DNA of 64,000 bases. Source: CBDCCT01 sp965214995 (lineage in GTDB: Bacteria; Deinococcota; Deinococci; Deinococcales; Trueperaceae). Shown one piece after another: positions 33,890 through 42,449 of this stretch. Location: the NCBI GenBank assembly GCA_965214995.1, contig CBDCCT010000002.1, forward strand, positions 3,472,001 through 3,536,000, in the 5' to 3' direction. The notes under the pieces were generated by a model that saw only the letters and a list, made by a program, of their open reading frames with translations, was not told where the DNA came from and did not search any database. The position numbers and the translations under genes are program-made. Position 1 is the first letter of the stretch; each line of letters opens with the position of its first letter.

Positions 33890-34487
33890 ACGCTCGCTGG
33901 ACCTCGTGATCTCGAGCGGGGCGCTGCTCCTCTTGGCCCCCCTCTTGCTTATACTCGCCCTCCTGGTGTGGCGCTTTATCGGCCCCCCCGTCCTCTTTCG
34001 CCAAACGCGCGCGGGGCGCGGCGGGGTTCCTTTTAGGCTCTACAAGTTCCGCACCATGACGGACGCGCGGGGCGCGGACGGCGCACCCCTGCCCGACGCG
34101 GCGCGGCTCACCCGCCTGGGACGCCGGCTGCGCGCCAGCAGCTTGGACGAGCTGCCCGAGCTGTGGAACGTGCTCCGGGGCGACATGAGCCTGGTCGGCC
34201 CGAGGCCGCTCCTGACGCGCTACACGGCGCGCTACAGCCCCGACCAGCGGCGGCGGCTCGAGGTCACGCCGGGCCTCACCGGGTGGGCGCAGATCAACGG
34301 GCGCAACGCGCTCTCGTGGGAGGCGCGCTTCGCGCTGGACGTGTGGTACGTGGACCACGCCTCCCTTACGCTCGACCTGCTCATTTTGTGGCGCACCCTC
34401 CGTCAGGTCGCGCGGCGCGACGGCGTTAGCGCCCACGGCCACGCCACCATGCCTGAGTTTGGGGCCGAGTTCGGGGGGCCGTCATGA
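33876..34487 (+). CDS. Polyprenyl-phosphate phosphoglycosyl transferase (PglC-like)
   Basis: 203-residue small monotopic phosphoglycosyl transferase, which puts the first phospho-sugar on undecaprenyl phosphate. One N-terminal hydrophobic re-entrant helix (about 14-34) is followed by LYKFRTM, SSLDELPELWNVLRGDMSLVGPRP (catalytic Asp-Glu pair) and TPGLTGWAQINGR. It has the minimal catalytic core without the extra membrane helices of WbaP/WcaJ, so a PglC-like bacillosamine or GalNAc/GlcNAc phosphate donor is likely. It overlaps the next gene as ATGA. Confidence 0.9.
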   Translation: MTRAKRSLDLVISSGALLLLAPLLLILALLVWRFIGPPVLFRQTRAGRGGVPFRLYKFRTMTDARGADGAPLPDAARLTRLGRRLRASSLDELPELWNVLRGDMSLVGPRPLLTRYTARYSPDQRRRLEVTPGLTGWAQINGRNALSWEARFALDVWYVDHASLTLDLLILWRTLRQVARRDGVSAHGHATMPEFGAEFGGPS

Positions 34488-35467
34488 ACGTGCTCATAAC
34501 CAGCGCAGGGCGGCGCACCTCGCTGCTGCGAGCCTTCAAATGCGCGGTAGGGGAGGCCGGGGCGGTGTTCGCAGGCGACCTGGACCCGCTCGCCCCCGCG
34601 CTCTATTTGGCCGACCGCGCCTTCGCCCTGCCCCCCGTGACCCGTGCCGACTACATCCCGCATGTGCTAGACCTCGTGACACGTCACCAAATTGGACTGG
34701 TCGTGCCGACCATCGATACCGAACTCCCCAGCCTCGCCGCGCACGCCGCGCGCTTTGCGGAGGTGGGGGGAGTCGCGCTCGTCTCGAGCCCCGCTTTCGT
34801 CACCCTCACCCGCGACAAATGGCTCACGGGCCAGCACTTTGCCGCCGCCGGGGTCGCCACCCCCCGCGCCTGGCTCCCGGAGGCGCTGGACGACACGCTC
34901 CCCGAGCGGCTTTTCGTCAAGCCCCGGGATGGCAGCGCCAGCCGCGACACCCACCGCACACCCCGCGCGCGGCTGGCCGAAGTCTTGCCCAGGGTGGCTA
35001 ACGCCGTCGTGCAAGAGGAGCTGCGCGGCCCGGAAATAACCGTGGACGCGCTTTTGGACTTTGCGGGCACCCCGCTTCACTACGTGCCGCGCCTGCGACT
35101 GCGCACCCTGGCGGGCGAGTCGATTCAAGGCGTCACCCTACCCGACACCGAGCTGCGCCCCTGGCTCGTCAAAACGCTCGGCGTGGCCGGGCGGCTTGGC
35201 GCGCGCGGGCCGATCACGCTGCAAGCTTTTTTGACCCCCACAGGCCCGGTGCTCTCGGAGATCAACGCGCGCTTTGGGGGCGGCTTCCCGCTCTGCTATG
35301 CGGCGGGCGGGCGTTACCCCGAGTGGCTGCTCGAGCTGCTCGCGGGTGCGCCCCCCGTCAGCCGCTTGGGGGCGTACCGCGCCGGGCTGCACATGACGCG
35401 CTACTACTGCGAACACTTCACCACGGAGCCGCTATGGTCGCCCGCTTCGGCGTCGTCTTCGACCTAG
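34484..35467 (+). CDS. ATP-grasp ligase (PylC/CarB-like)
   Basis: 327 residues. NVLITSAGRRTSLLRAFK begins a Rossmann-like preATP-grasp domain; LFVKPRDGSASR and the late SEINARFGGGFPL are the ATP-grasp lysine and metal-binding signatures. Such proteins ligate a carboxylate to an amine, so in this context it might add an amino acid or acyl group to an amino sugar. The product is not predictable. Its 3' end overlaps the HAD gene by 34 nt. Confidence 0.78.
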   Translation: MNVLITSAGRRTSLLRAFKCAVGEAGAVFAGDLDPLAPALYLADRAFALPPVTRADYIPHVLDLVTRHQIGLVVPTIDTELPSLAAHAARFAEVGGVALVSSPAFVTLTRDKWLTGQHFAAAGVATPRAWLPEALDDTLPERLFVKPRDGSASRDTHRTPRARLAEVLPRVANAVVQEELRGPEITVDALLDFAGTPLHYVPRLRLRTLAGESIQGVTLPDTELRPWLVKTLGVAGRLGARGPITLQAFLTPTGPVLSEINARFGGGFPLCYAAGGRYPEWLLELLAGAPPVSRLGAYRAGLHMTRYYCEHFTTEPLWSPASASSST

Positions 35468-36138
35468 ACGACACCCTCTACCTCGAACGCGACTACGTGG
35501 CAAGCGGTCTGCGGGCCGTCGCGGCGCGCCTCGCCGCCGGCCCCGCCGCCGAGGCGCTGGCGGCGGGGCTCTGGCGTCGCTTCGAAAGCGGCGCGCGCGG
35601 CACCCTGTTTGACGAGCTGCTCGAGCACCACCCCGAGTTCCGGCCCCTATGCAGCGTCCCCGAGCTGGTGCAGTGTTACCGCGCGCATAGCCCAAAGCTC
35701 GAGCTGCTCCCCGGCGTGCCCGCGCTCCTCGACCGCTGCCGCGCGCGCGGGCACGCCCTGGCCGTCATCACCGACGGGGCCTGCGCCAGCCAGCAAGCCA
35801 AAGTCGCGGCGCTAGGTCTATCGGCCTGGGCCGAGCCCGTCATTCTGACCGACCGCTGGGGGCGCGACTACTGGAAACCCCACCCGCGCGCGTTTGAGGC
35901 CGTGGCAAGCGCCCTCGAGCTGCCCGCTCAGGCGCTCATCTACGTGGCCGACAACCCCGCCAAAGATTTCTACGCGCCCAACCGGCTGGGTTGGCAAAGC
36001 GTGCGGTTGCGGCTCCCCGGACAACTTCACGAACACCTGGAGAGCGCCGCCGACCCGCTCGCCCAGCCTCACTGGGACGTGACCTCGGTGGCGGCGCTGC
36101 GTGACGTGCTCGAGCGTCAGTTCACCCTCCAAAGCTAG
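35434..36138 (+). CDS. HAD-superfamily phosphatase
   Basis: 234 residues. FDLDDTLY (residues 9-16) has the nucleophile Asp10 and acid/base Asp12; ITDGA is motif II, KPHPRAFE motif III and YVADNPAKDF motif IV. It probably dephosphorylates a sugar or ligase intermediate. ATG 35434 lies inside the ATP-grasp gene, and the deep overlap suggests coupled expression of the pair. Confidence 0.82.
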   Translation: MVARFGVVFDLDDTLYLERDYVASGLRAVAARLAAGPAAEALAAGLWRRFESGARGTLFDELLEHHPEFRPLCSVPELVQCYRAHSPKLELLPGVPALLDRCRARGHALAVITDGACASQQAKVAALGLSAWAEPVILTDRWGRDYWKPHPRAFEAVASALELPAQALIYVADNPAKDFYAPNRLGWQSVRLRLPGQLHEHLESAADPLAQPHWDVTSVAALRDVLERQFTLQS

Positions 36139-36159
36139 AGGAAAGGTAAGGAACCCCCA

Positions 36160-37341
36160 ATGCCCCTCACCGCTCAGCCCTTCGCCCCCTGGCCGCACTT
36201 CGAACCTGACGAAATTGAGGCGGTGACGTCGGTTCTAAGGTCGGGAAAGGTCAACTACTGGACCGGCCAGGAGGGGCGGCAGTTCGAGCGCGAGTTCGCC
36301 GCCGTTACCGACTGCGCCCACGCGGTCGCGGTGATGAACGGCACGGTGGCGCTCGAGCTGGCGCTCTACGCCCTGGGTATCGGTCCGGGTGACGAGGTCG
36401 TTACCACCAGCCGCACCTTTATCGCCTCGGCCAGCGCCGCCGTGATGCGGGGCGCCGTCCCCGTCATCGCCGACGTCGATTCTGAGAGCCAGAACCTCAC
36501 CGCCGAGAGCGTGCGGGCGGTGCTGAGCCCGCGCACCAGAGCGATCATCGCGGTTCATTTGGCGGGCTGGCCCTGCGAGATGGACGGTCTTATGGCGCTG
36601 GCAAAAGCGCACGGCCTCAAGGTTATCGAAGACTGCGCTCAGGCTTTGGGCGCGCGCTACCACGGTCGCCCGGTGGGCTCCTTGGGGGACGCGGCGGCCT
36701 TCTCGTTTTGCCAAGACAAGATTCTGACCACAGGTGGCGAGGGCGGCATGCTGACCACCAACGACCCGGCAGTGTGGGAGCGGGCTTGGGCTTTTAAGGA
36801 TCACGGCAAGAGCTACGAGGCGGTCTACGCGCGCGAGCACCCGCCGGGTTATCGCTGGCTGCACGAATCGTTCGGCACCAACTGGCGCATGTTGGAGGTG
36901 CAAGCCGCCCTCGGGCGCGTCGCGCTCACCAAACTGCCCGCCTGGTTGGCGCGCCGCCGCCGCCACGCCGAGACGCTCAACAAACGCTTCGCCACCCTGC
37001 CGGCTTTGCGCCTCACGCCGCCGCCGCCTCACCTCGAACACGCCTATTACAAATACTACGTCTTCGTGCGCCCCGAGCGGCTCAAGCCGGGTTGGGACCG
37101 CGATCGCATCCTAGAAGAGATCATCGCGGCGGGCGTGCCTTGTTACAGCGGCAGTTGCAGCGAGATCTACCACGAGAAGGCCTTCTCCCGGGCGGGCCTC
37201 GGGCCAGCACAACGTTTAAAAGTGGCCCAAATGCTCGGCGACACCGCGCTGATGTTTCTCGTGCATCCCACCCTGTCCAAAAACAACCTGCAAGCCACGG
37301 GGAACGTGGTCGAGGCGGTGATGGCGCGCGCTACCGCGTAG
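36160..37341 (+). CDS. PLP-dependent sugar aminotransferase (PglE/WecE-like)
   Basis: 393-residue DegT/DnrJ/EryC1 aminotransferase. MNGTVALELALYALGIGPGDEVV, the EDCAQALGARYHGR segment and FSFCQDKILTTGGEGG with the PLP lysine (about residue 187) are present. With the PglF-like 4,6-dehydratase at 40494 and the PglC-like transferase at 33876 it could make a 4-amino-4,6-dideoxyhexose such as a bacillosamine precursor. It is the last gene before a 630-bp gap. Confidence 0.86.
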   Translation: MPLTAQPFAPWPHFEPDEIEAVTSVLRSGKVNYWTGQEGRQFEREFAAVTDCAHAVAVMNGTVALELALYALGIGPGDEVVTTSRTFIASASAAVMRGAVPVIADVDSESQNLTAESVRAVLSPRTRAIIAVHLAGWPCEMDGLMALAKAHGLKVIEDCAQALGARYHGRPVGSLGDAAAFSFCQDKILTTGGEGGMLTTNDPAVWERAWAFKDHGKSYEAVYAREHPPGYRWLHESFGTNWRMLEVQAALGRVALTKLPAWLARRRRHAETLNKRFATLPALRLTPPPPHLEHAYYKYYVFVRPERLKPGWDRDRILEEIIAAGVPCYSGSCSEIYHEKAFSRAGLGPAQRLKVAQMLGDTALMFLVHPTLSKNNLQATGNVVEAVMARATA

Positions 37342-37974
37342 GGCCTCGAGGGGCGTACGTTGCTAATTACTAACTGAGGGGTGTGCATACAGTTAGACAA
37401 GTTCGGTAATGGCGAGACTCAGAATCCAGGGCTAAACCAAGTACAACCAGCTTAAAAATCAATCCTAATCCGCCAAACCGTTGGAGTTGCTCATACCCTT
37501 TTACCTTGACGACTAAGCGAAGCGAGGGAGTCAAGGGCGAGCAGAGCGAGTGAAAACAGCTACGGGTTTACCCGTATGGATGAGCAGGCGGGGTTTGGCC
37601 TGCTCAGGAATGAATGCGAATCCGTATTAGCACATGCTGACCTATGCGCAAGTAGAAACCGAGCCAAGATCACTTTATGAGCAGCGCCCGCCTGCGATGG
37701 TCCTGACTCACGGCCTTTGGTCGCTTGAAGATATCCTTCGCTATCAGCCCTTTCCGCCAAAGGCGGTGAGCTAATCTCACGGCGCTACCTGTGGGAGCGT
37801 GTGACAAGTGACCTGAAACACAAAATTTTTTCTATTATCATAATCCTCTTAGAAAGGGAAGTGAAAAACGCCATACGTTGGCTGCTCAATATCAGAACAG
37901 CCGGCTCGTAAGGTAAATGTCTAGGCTGGCGCGTAATGACTCGCGGGGCGGAGAAGTATTTGGTAGGTGAGGGT
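37342..37974. other. AT-richer gap with hairpins upstream of the regulator
   Basis: No gene can be supported. Visible are CTAACTG/CAGTTAG arms at 37370-37376 and 37390-37396, a perfect short palindrome TACGGGTTTACCCGTA at 37561-37576, and an 8-bp stem GAGCAGGC/GCCTGCTC at 37582-37605. A 46-codon frame from ATG 37634 reads like protein but matches nothing I know. The last 150 bp are AT-rich and probably hold the regulator promoter. Confidence 0.4.
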
Positions 37975-40065
37975 ATGGCTAACAACCACTTGAAGGTGCG
38001 CGTCTTTGGCTTTCCCGAGTTTCGCTTAGGCGATCGGGTCATAACGGTCCAGATGCAAAAGTCCGCCGCTATCCTGAGTTACCTCGCCGTCACGCGCAGG
38101 CCGGCGTCACGGCAGAGGCTCGCCGAGATGTTGTGGTCTCACGAAGGCGCTAAAAACCTGCGCCATCAGCTTCACCGCCTGCGCAAGCTGGCCGGTGCCG
38201 GCGAATGGCTACAAGCCGAGGAGTGGATTCGTTTGCGGGTCAGCTCCGACCTCGACGACTTTGAGCGTGCGGTCCGGGAGCGCTGCTATACGCAGGCCTT
38301 CGCCCTCTATATGGGTGAGCCGAATAAAGCGTTGCTGCTCGGCATCGAACCCCAAGACGCGCCCGAGTTTTTCGAGTGGCGCGACCTCGAGCAAGCGCGT
38401 CTCGACGCGCTCCTTTATGAAGCGTTACACAGCGCGTGCGAAACCTTGGAAGAAGCCGGACACTTCCGCGACGCGCTCGACAAGGCGCGGCGGCTGGTCT
38501 ACCTCGACCCGCTCGACGAGTCGGCGCACCGGGCCATCATGCGCCTCGCGTTTCGCCTAGGACACACGCGCCTCGCTTCAAAGCAGTTTGAGGCGTGTCA
38601 ACGTATCTTAAAAAATGAGCTGGACCTTCTCCCGGCACCCGAGACGCTCGCGCTGGTTCGCGCCATCCAGCAAGGCGCGTCTCTGCCGGAGGCTGAGGCG
38701 GCGCCGAGCTGCGTCGGCGCCGCCGGACCACAGCGGCGTTCGCCCCTGCTGCTGCTGCGCCCCCCCGAGCTGGTCGGGCGCGAGCGGGTGTGGGAGGCGT
38801 GCGAAACCGCGTGGCAAACGGGGCAGAGCGTCTTCATATCGGGTCCGGCGGGCATCGGCAAATCGCGGCTGATGCTCGACTTTACCCGCCGTCTTGGGCG
38901 GCGCTGCGCGGTGGACGGTCGCGTGGAGGACGCGGCGGTTCCTCTAAGCAGCCTTGCCCGCGCCGTGCGCACGGCCAGCGCCGAAGCGCCCCTGTCGCTC
39001 GCCCCCTGGGTGCGCGCCGAGTTGGCCCGCCTGGTGCCGACCTTGGGCGAAGCCGACCACGAACCCCTGTCTCACAAGCCCCTGTCGCACGAGGACGCGC
39101 ACGTGCGTTTTGTCGAGGCGGTCTATCAGTTCTATGTGGCGGCGAGCGAGGCGTTCGAGGTGCTGAGCATCGACGAACTGAACTTTTACGACCCGGCCTC
39201 GCTCCAGATCGCCGTTTACTGCATCACGCGCTTGTGCGCCGAGCATCCTGGGGGCGCGCGCTTCGTCTGCGCCTTTCGTAGCGGCGCGCTGCCCACGGCG
39301 TCGGCGAACGCCCTGGCGGGCTTGTGCGAGCAGGAAAGGGCTTACCACCACCCGCTCGAGCCGCTCACGCCCAGCGCCACCGAAACGCTGCTCCGCAGCC
39401 TGGACTTCGCGCCGTCGTTGGCCCCTGAGGTGTATCAGTTGACCGGGGGCAACCCCAGATTCATCATCGAGCTGCTCAAGGGGCATCGGGCGCAAACCCC
39501 TCACGACGCGCCCACAACATTAGACCCTGCGGCATTAAACCCCGTGGCGTTCGACCCCGCCGTGGCCGAAAAGGTGATCGCCAAACGCCTGAACCACCTG
39601 TCGGCGGGGGCCAGGCTGACGGTCCAGACGCTGGCGGCGCTGGCGTCCGAAGTAGACACTGAATTCCTCGCCCATATCCTCCAAAAAGATGCGCTCGAGG
39701 TTGCGGCCGACCTCACCGAGCTGCGCCACGCCGGGCTCCTGGGCGGCCATACTTTTACGCATCCGCTCGTTGCCAGGAGCGTCGCCGCCACGACGCCCGC
39801 TGAGCTAGGGCGGGCGCTCCATCGGCGCATCGCCGCGGCGCTCGAGGCGCGCACCACCTACCAGCGCCACCTGGCGCGCCACTGGGCGCAAGCGCACGAC
39901 CCTCACCGGGCCCTCATCCACCAACTCGGCGCGGCTCGAGACGCAGCCGCGTCGGGCGCGACCGAACAGGCCAAGGCGTGGCTGCAAGAGGTGATCGGCG
40001 GCGCTGCTAAAGGCAGCGACCTGAGCGGCGAGGCCAAACGGCTGTTGGAGCAACTCGAGGGCTGA
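37975..40065 (+). CDS. SARP/BTAD-type transcriptional regulator with AAA ATPase domain
   Basis: 696 residues. Residues 1-85 resemble an OmpR-type winged helix as in SARP regulators (LKVRVFGFPEF, LSYLAVTRRPASRQRLAEMLW, LRHQLHRLRKL). Residues about 90-235 are a bacterial transcriptional activator (TPR-like) domain with LDPLDESAHRAIMRL. From about 275 a STAND/AAA ATPase follows with P-loop GPAGIGKS at 290-297. ATG 37975 is preferred over the upstream GTG/ATG because AGGTGA precedes it. It is the only regulator in the island and may control it. Two 15-nt duplications occur in it (39061-39090 and 39520-39564). Confidence 0.82.
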   Translation: MANNHLKVRVFGFPEFRLGDRVITVQMQKSAAILSYLAVTRRPASRQRLAEMLWSHEGAKNLRHQLHRLRKLAGAGEWLQAEEWIRLRVSSDLDDFERAVRERCYTQAFALYMGEPNKALLLGIEPQDAPEFFEWRDLEQARLDALLYEALHSACETLEEAGHFRDALDKARRLVYLDPLDESAHRAIMRLAFRLGHTRLASKQFEACQRILKNELDLLPAPETLALVRAIQQGASLPEAEAAPSCVGAAGPQRRSPLLLLRPPELVGRERVWEACETAWQTGQSVFISGPAGIGKSRLMLDFTRRLGRRCAVDGRVEDAAVPLSSLARAVRTASAEAPLSLAPWVRAELARLVPTLGEADHEPLSHKPLSHEDAHVRFVEAVYQFYVAASEAFEVLSIDELNFYDPASLQIAVYCITRLCAEHPGGARFVCAFRSGALPTASANALAGLCEQERAYHHPLEPLTPSATETLLRSLDFAPSLAPEVYQLTGGNPRFIIELLKGHRAQTPHDAPTTLDPAALNPVAFDPAVAEKVIAKRLNHLSAGARLTVQTLAALASEVDTEFLAHILQKDALEVAADLTELRHAGLLGGHTFTHPLVARSVAATTPAELGRALHRRIAAALEARTTYQRHLARHWAQAHDPHRALIHQLGAARDAAASGATEQAKAWLQEVIGGAAKGSDLSGEAKRLLEQLEG
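39061..39090 (+). repeat. 15-nt tandem duplication in the SARP regulator gene
   Basis: Two 15-nt units encode EPLSH and KPLSH in a linker before a helical segment. Confidence 0.75.
39520..39564 (+). repeat. 15-nt tandem repeat (three copies) in the SARP regulator gene
   Basis: Units start at 39520, 39535 and 39550 and encode LDPAA, LNPVA and FDPAV in a linker after the ATPase core. Confidence 0.75.
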
Positions 40066-40493
40066 TTTGGTCAAGAGGGCTCACTCGGTCGATGTGTAAA
40101 GCGTGATGTGTAAAGGTGTGGTGCGTAGAGTGTGATGTGTAAAGGCTTTTTGTGAACGGTTAGGGGTGACCGCCTCCTATAGCAGGTGCCGGGTTTGAGC
40201 CAAGGCCGGTGAATGTTTTACTGTCCAGTACACGGTTTACGGAAGGGATACCGGCGGCGTATGGGCTCAGTGTTTATGGGAACCGCTCCACAGACCGCCT
40301 TCTACAAAATCTACAAAAGATGTCGTTATAAAGTCGTTATAAAAATGTCGTTAACGTAGAAAGTAGGGTGCGTTTTGGCAAGAACTTGTTGCTAAAGGCT
40401 CACTTGTGGGCTCGAGGTCGCAACCCGCTTGGGCGACGCCTCACAGGCGGGGCTGCTTGTCAAGGAACGCTCACGGGATGCGCGTGCGCGACA
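40066..40493. other. Intergenic region with two short tandem-repeat arrays
   Basis: Directly after the regulator stop, four 14-nt units (core GATGTGTAAAG at 40091, 40105 and 40134, with a degenerate one at about 40119) form an array. At 40301-40318 the 9-mer TCTACAAAA is repeated, and at 40322-40343 the 11-mer GTCGTTATAAA is repeated with a partial third copy. No open frame here is convincing. The AT-rich second block may hold the promoter of the next gene. Confidence 0.6.
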
Positions 40494-42443
40494 ATGCGCC
40501 TCACCATGAAGCTCAGCCTTTACGATCACGCGCAGCAGCTTAAATTCGTTTACGGGGCGGCTGCTTGGGCCCTGGCGACGCCGCTTGCCTACGCTTTTTA
40601 TTATGACTTCGCGGTGCCCGCGACGGCGCTCGCTACGCTCGTCCCCCTCACCCTCGGGCTCGCGCTCGTCAAGGTCGCCGCGCTGAGCCTGACCGGGCAG
40701 CACAAACAGAGCTGGTCGCAAACCTCGTTCCAAGACCTGTTCGGCTTGGCGCGCACCGTGCTGGGCGTGACGGCGCTGGTCGCGCCGCCGCTTTTCATTC
40801 TCGTTATCTTTATGGGCTGGCCTCTTCCGGTGACCGCCCTGCCGCTCGAGGCGCTCCTGGCGCTCGGCCTCATGGTCGGCGCGCGCGCGGTCGTGCGCGC
40901 CTTTTACGAACATCGGTGGCGGGGGCGGGGCGGCGTCAACGCGCCCAAAGACGCGCCCAAAAGGGTGCTCGTCGCCGGAGCGGGCGAGGCGGGCGCGCTG
41001 GTGGTGCGGGAGCTGCTCCGCCACCCCGAGATGGGGCTTCAGCCGGTCGGCTTTTTGGACGACAACCCGCGCAAACGCAAGGCGACCGTGGCGAGTCTTC
41101 CGGTGCTCGGCAGCACCCACGCGCTCGACGAGGTCGCGCGCGCGGTCGGCGCCGACGAACTGCTCATCGCCATCCCTTCCGCCGACGGGGCGGTGGTGCG
41201 CCGCTTGGTTCGGCAGGCGCTGGCGAGCGACACGGGCATAGCCGCGCGCATCGTGCCCGGGATGTACGAGCTGCTAAGCGGGCGCGTCACCATCAGCCGC
41301 ATCCGCAACGTCGAGATCGAAGACCTGCTGCGCCGCCCGCCCATTACCCTGGACACCTCGCTGATCGCCACTTACGTCACAGACCGCACCGTGATGGTGA
41401 CCGGCGCGGGCGGTTCGATCGGCTCCGAGCTGGTGCGGCAACTCTGCCGCTTCCGCCCGCGCGCGCTGATCTTGTTCGGCCACGGCGAAAACAGCATCTA
41501 CCAGCTCGAGCGCGAGCTCGACAGCACCTGGCCCGATGTGCCCTACGACAGCGTCATCGGCGCGATCCAGAACGGGCGGCGGCTCGAGCATATCTTTGAG
41601 CGCTTTCGCCCCGAGGTGGTGTTTCACGCCGCCGCGCATAAACACGTGCCGCTCATGGAACTCAACCCCGAAGAGGCCATCTTCAACAACGTCATCGGCA
41701 GCCGCAACTTGGTCAACTTGGCCCTCAAGTACGGCGTGGGTCACTTTATCAACATCTCGACCGACAAGGCCGTCAACCCCAGCTCGGTGATGGGCGCGTC
41801 GAAACGGATGGTGGAACACGTCGTGCAGAGCGCGGCGGGCCGCGCGGGCCCCGAGCAGGTGTTCGTCTCGGTGCGCTTCGGCAACGTGTTGGGGAGCCGC
41901 GGCAGCGTCATCCCGCTCTTTAAGCAGCAGATTCAGGCCGGTGGCCCGGTTATCGTGACGCACCCGGAGATGGTACGCTACTTTATGACCATTCCCGAGG
42001 CGGCGCAGCTCGTCTTGCAGGCGGCGGCGCAGGGGCGCAACCAGGAGGTCTACATCCTCGACATGGGCGAGCCGGTCAAGATTTTGGAGCTGGCCCGCGA
42101 CCTCATCCGGCTTTCGGGTTTTGAACCCGAGGTCGATATCCCCATCGTCTTTAGCGGCGTTCGCCCCGGCGAAAAACTCTTCGAGGAGCTGATGACGACT
42201 GAGGAGCGCGCCAGCGCCACCGCGCACGCCAAGATTTTTGTGGCAAAACCTGCCCCCTTCGACGAGGCGGCGCTCGAGGCCACCCTCGTCGACTTGACCC
42301 ACGCCGCGCTCTGCTCGGACGCGCCCGCGGTGCGGCGGCTCCTGAGGGGCTTTGTCCAGGGCTGTCACATCTCCTTGACGGCCAATGATAGGACCGGTGG
42401 CAGGATCAGTGACAGGGTCACCGCGCCGCTCGGCACCGACTAG
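40494..42443 (+). CDS. Membrane-bound UDP-sugar 4,6-dehydratase (PglF/CapD/FlaA1 family)
   Basis: 649 residues. Four N-terminal membrane helices, a first Rossmann part (VLVAGAGEAGALVVREL) and a second SDR part with VTGAGGSIGSELVRQL, AAAHKHVPLMELNP, STDKAVNPSSVMGASK and VRFGNVLGSRGSVIPLF. The replacement of the usual Tyr by Met in MGASK is typical of PglF-type inverting/retaining 4,6-dehydratases. It likely makes UDP-4-keto-6-deoxy-HexNAc for the aminotransferase at 36160. Start ATG 40494 is chosen just before the first membrane helix; ATG 40506 is possible. A 12-nt x 3 repeat extends the C-terminus. Confidence 0.88.
   Translation: MRLTMKLSLYDHAQQLKFVYGAAAWALATPLAYAFYYDFAVPATALATLVPLTLGLALVKVAALSLTGQHKQSWSQTSFQDLFGLARTVLGVTALVAPPLFILVIFMGWPLPVTALPLEALLALGLMVGARAVVRAFYEHRWRGRGGVNAPKDAPKRVLVAGAGEAGALVVRELLRHPEMGLQPVGFLDDNPRKRKATVASLPVLGSTHALDEVARAVGADELLIAIPSADGAVVRRLVRQALASDTGIAARIVPGMYELLSGRVTISRIRNVEIEDLLRRPPITLDTSLIATYVTDRTVMVTGAGGSIGSELVRQLCRFRPRALILFGHGENSIYQLERELDSTWPDVPYDSVIGAIQNGRRLEHIFERFRPEVVFHAAAHKHVPLMELNPEEAIFNNVIGSRNLVNLALKYGVGHFINISTDKAVNPSSVMGASKRMVEHVVQSAAGRAGPEQVFVSVRFGNVLGSRGSVIPLFKQQIQAGGPVIVTHPEMVRYFMTIPEAAQLVLQAAAQGRNQEVYILDMGEPVKILELARDLIRLSGFEPEVDIPIVFSGVRPGEKLFEELMTTEERASATAHAKIFVAKPAPFDEAALEATLVDLTHAALCSDAPAVRRLLRGFVQGCHISLTANDRTGGRISDRVTAPLGTD
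42387..42422 (+). repeat. 12-nt tandem repeat (three copies) at the 3' end of the dehydratase gene
   Basis: Units at 42387, 42399 and 42411 encode DRTG, GRIS and DRVT beyond the conserved domain. Confidence 0.7.
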
Positions 42444-42449
42444 GGCGCA

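Noticed and set aside
37560..37760. 66-codon minus-strand frame in the gap before the regulator
   Set aside because: It contains the two stem-loops, lacks a ribosome-binding site and resembles no known protein.
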